Below, one piece after another: positions 63,758 to 64,000 of a DNA stretch of 64,000 nt; within the stretch, counting starts at the first letter, position 1, and each line of letters starts with the position of its first letter. The DNA is taken from NCBI GenBank assembly GCA_003864495.1, contig ML133395.1:2273171-2337170 (forward strand). The letters run 5' to 3'. The DNA is from Nemopilema nomurai (Eukaryota; Cnidaria; Scyphozoa; Rhizostomeae; Rhizostomatidae). Both the position numbers and the translations under genes were made by a program. The notes beneath the pieces were generated by a model. That model was not told the origin of the DNA. It searched no databases and saw only the letters and a list, made by a program, of their open reading frames with translations.

Positions 63758-64000
63758 CTGCAAAATCGATCACGAAGATCAACAAACAGCATACTGCAAA
63801 GTAAGTAGCATTAAACTTGTATTGAAATCAAGATTACACTAGAAGAATATGCTTGATGCTGGGAAGTACGCAACAGCTGGAAACACCAGACAACCTTCAT
63901 CATCGACATTTGGAGTTCGCTTACCTATTAGGGAAAAATCCTATTTTATGCAGACAAAAAGCTTCTGTCTTGTTCTATTCTATGTGACCTTGTGTACAAA
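63758..64000. other. upstream intron of the LOTUS-domain gene and possible cut exon
   Basis: Just before the right edge the minus strand has a plausible donor (AATAG then GTAAGC, about 63,918-63,924), preceded by an open stretch reading EAFCLHKIGFFPN. This could be part of the next upstream exon, but its phase (2) does not match the exon starting at 63,757 (phase 0), so another exon would be needed or it is chance. Confidence 0.25.

Overview
The window is animal nuclear DNA: AT-rich, with genes built of many small exons, GT-AG introns, long tandem satellite arrays and decayed retroelements. The gene content (FBF1, FAM227, RNASEH2C, a LOTUS-domain protein) is metazoan. The Penelope-like elements and general style suggest an invertebrate, most likely a cnidarian; that is inference, not proof. 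Exon models below come from reading splice sites and checking reading-frame phase at each junction. No transcript evidence was available.

Layout. 1-10,330: an array of about 59 copies of a ~175-bp satellite, cut by the left window edge and decaying at its right edge. 11,013-19,707 (minus): a 20-exon FAM227-family gene (FWWh domain), predicted 688 aa. 21,924-40,528 (minus): a ~29-exon FBF1 (Fas-binding factor 1, centriolar distal appendages) gene, about 1,439 aa, with a TA-flanked inverted-repeat DNA transposon in one intron. 41,699-43,957 (minus): a five-exon RNASEH2C gene, 155 aa. 45,665-55,397: a second, unrelated array of about 70 copies of a ~138-bp satellite, with a three-monomer higher-order repeat at its left edge. 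56,070-63,757 (minus): the 3' end of a LOTUS/OST-HTH-domain gene. Its large intron (57,810-62,630) holds two different decayed Penelope-like retroelements on the plus strand, one broken by a 529-bp insertion with a 5-bp target duplication, a hammerhead-ribozyme motif, and a foldback element.

How it fits together. All four genes are on the minus strand. FBF1 acts at the base of cilia, FAM227 proteins are poorly characterised, RNASEH2C is a structural subunit of RNase H2, and LOTUS proteins act in germline RNA control. There is no evidence of an operon. The most unusual parts are the palindrome-bearing satellite, the pair of unrelated satellites bracketing a conserved gene block, the foldback family present three times, and the retroelement-filled intron with a structurally complete hammerhead motif.
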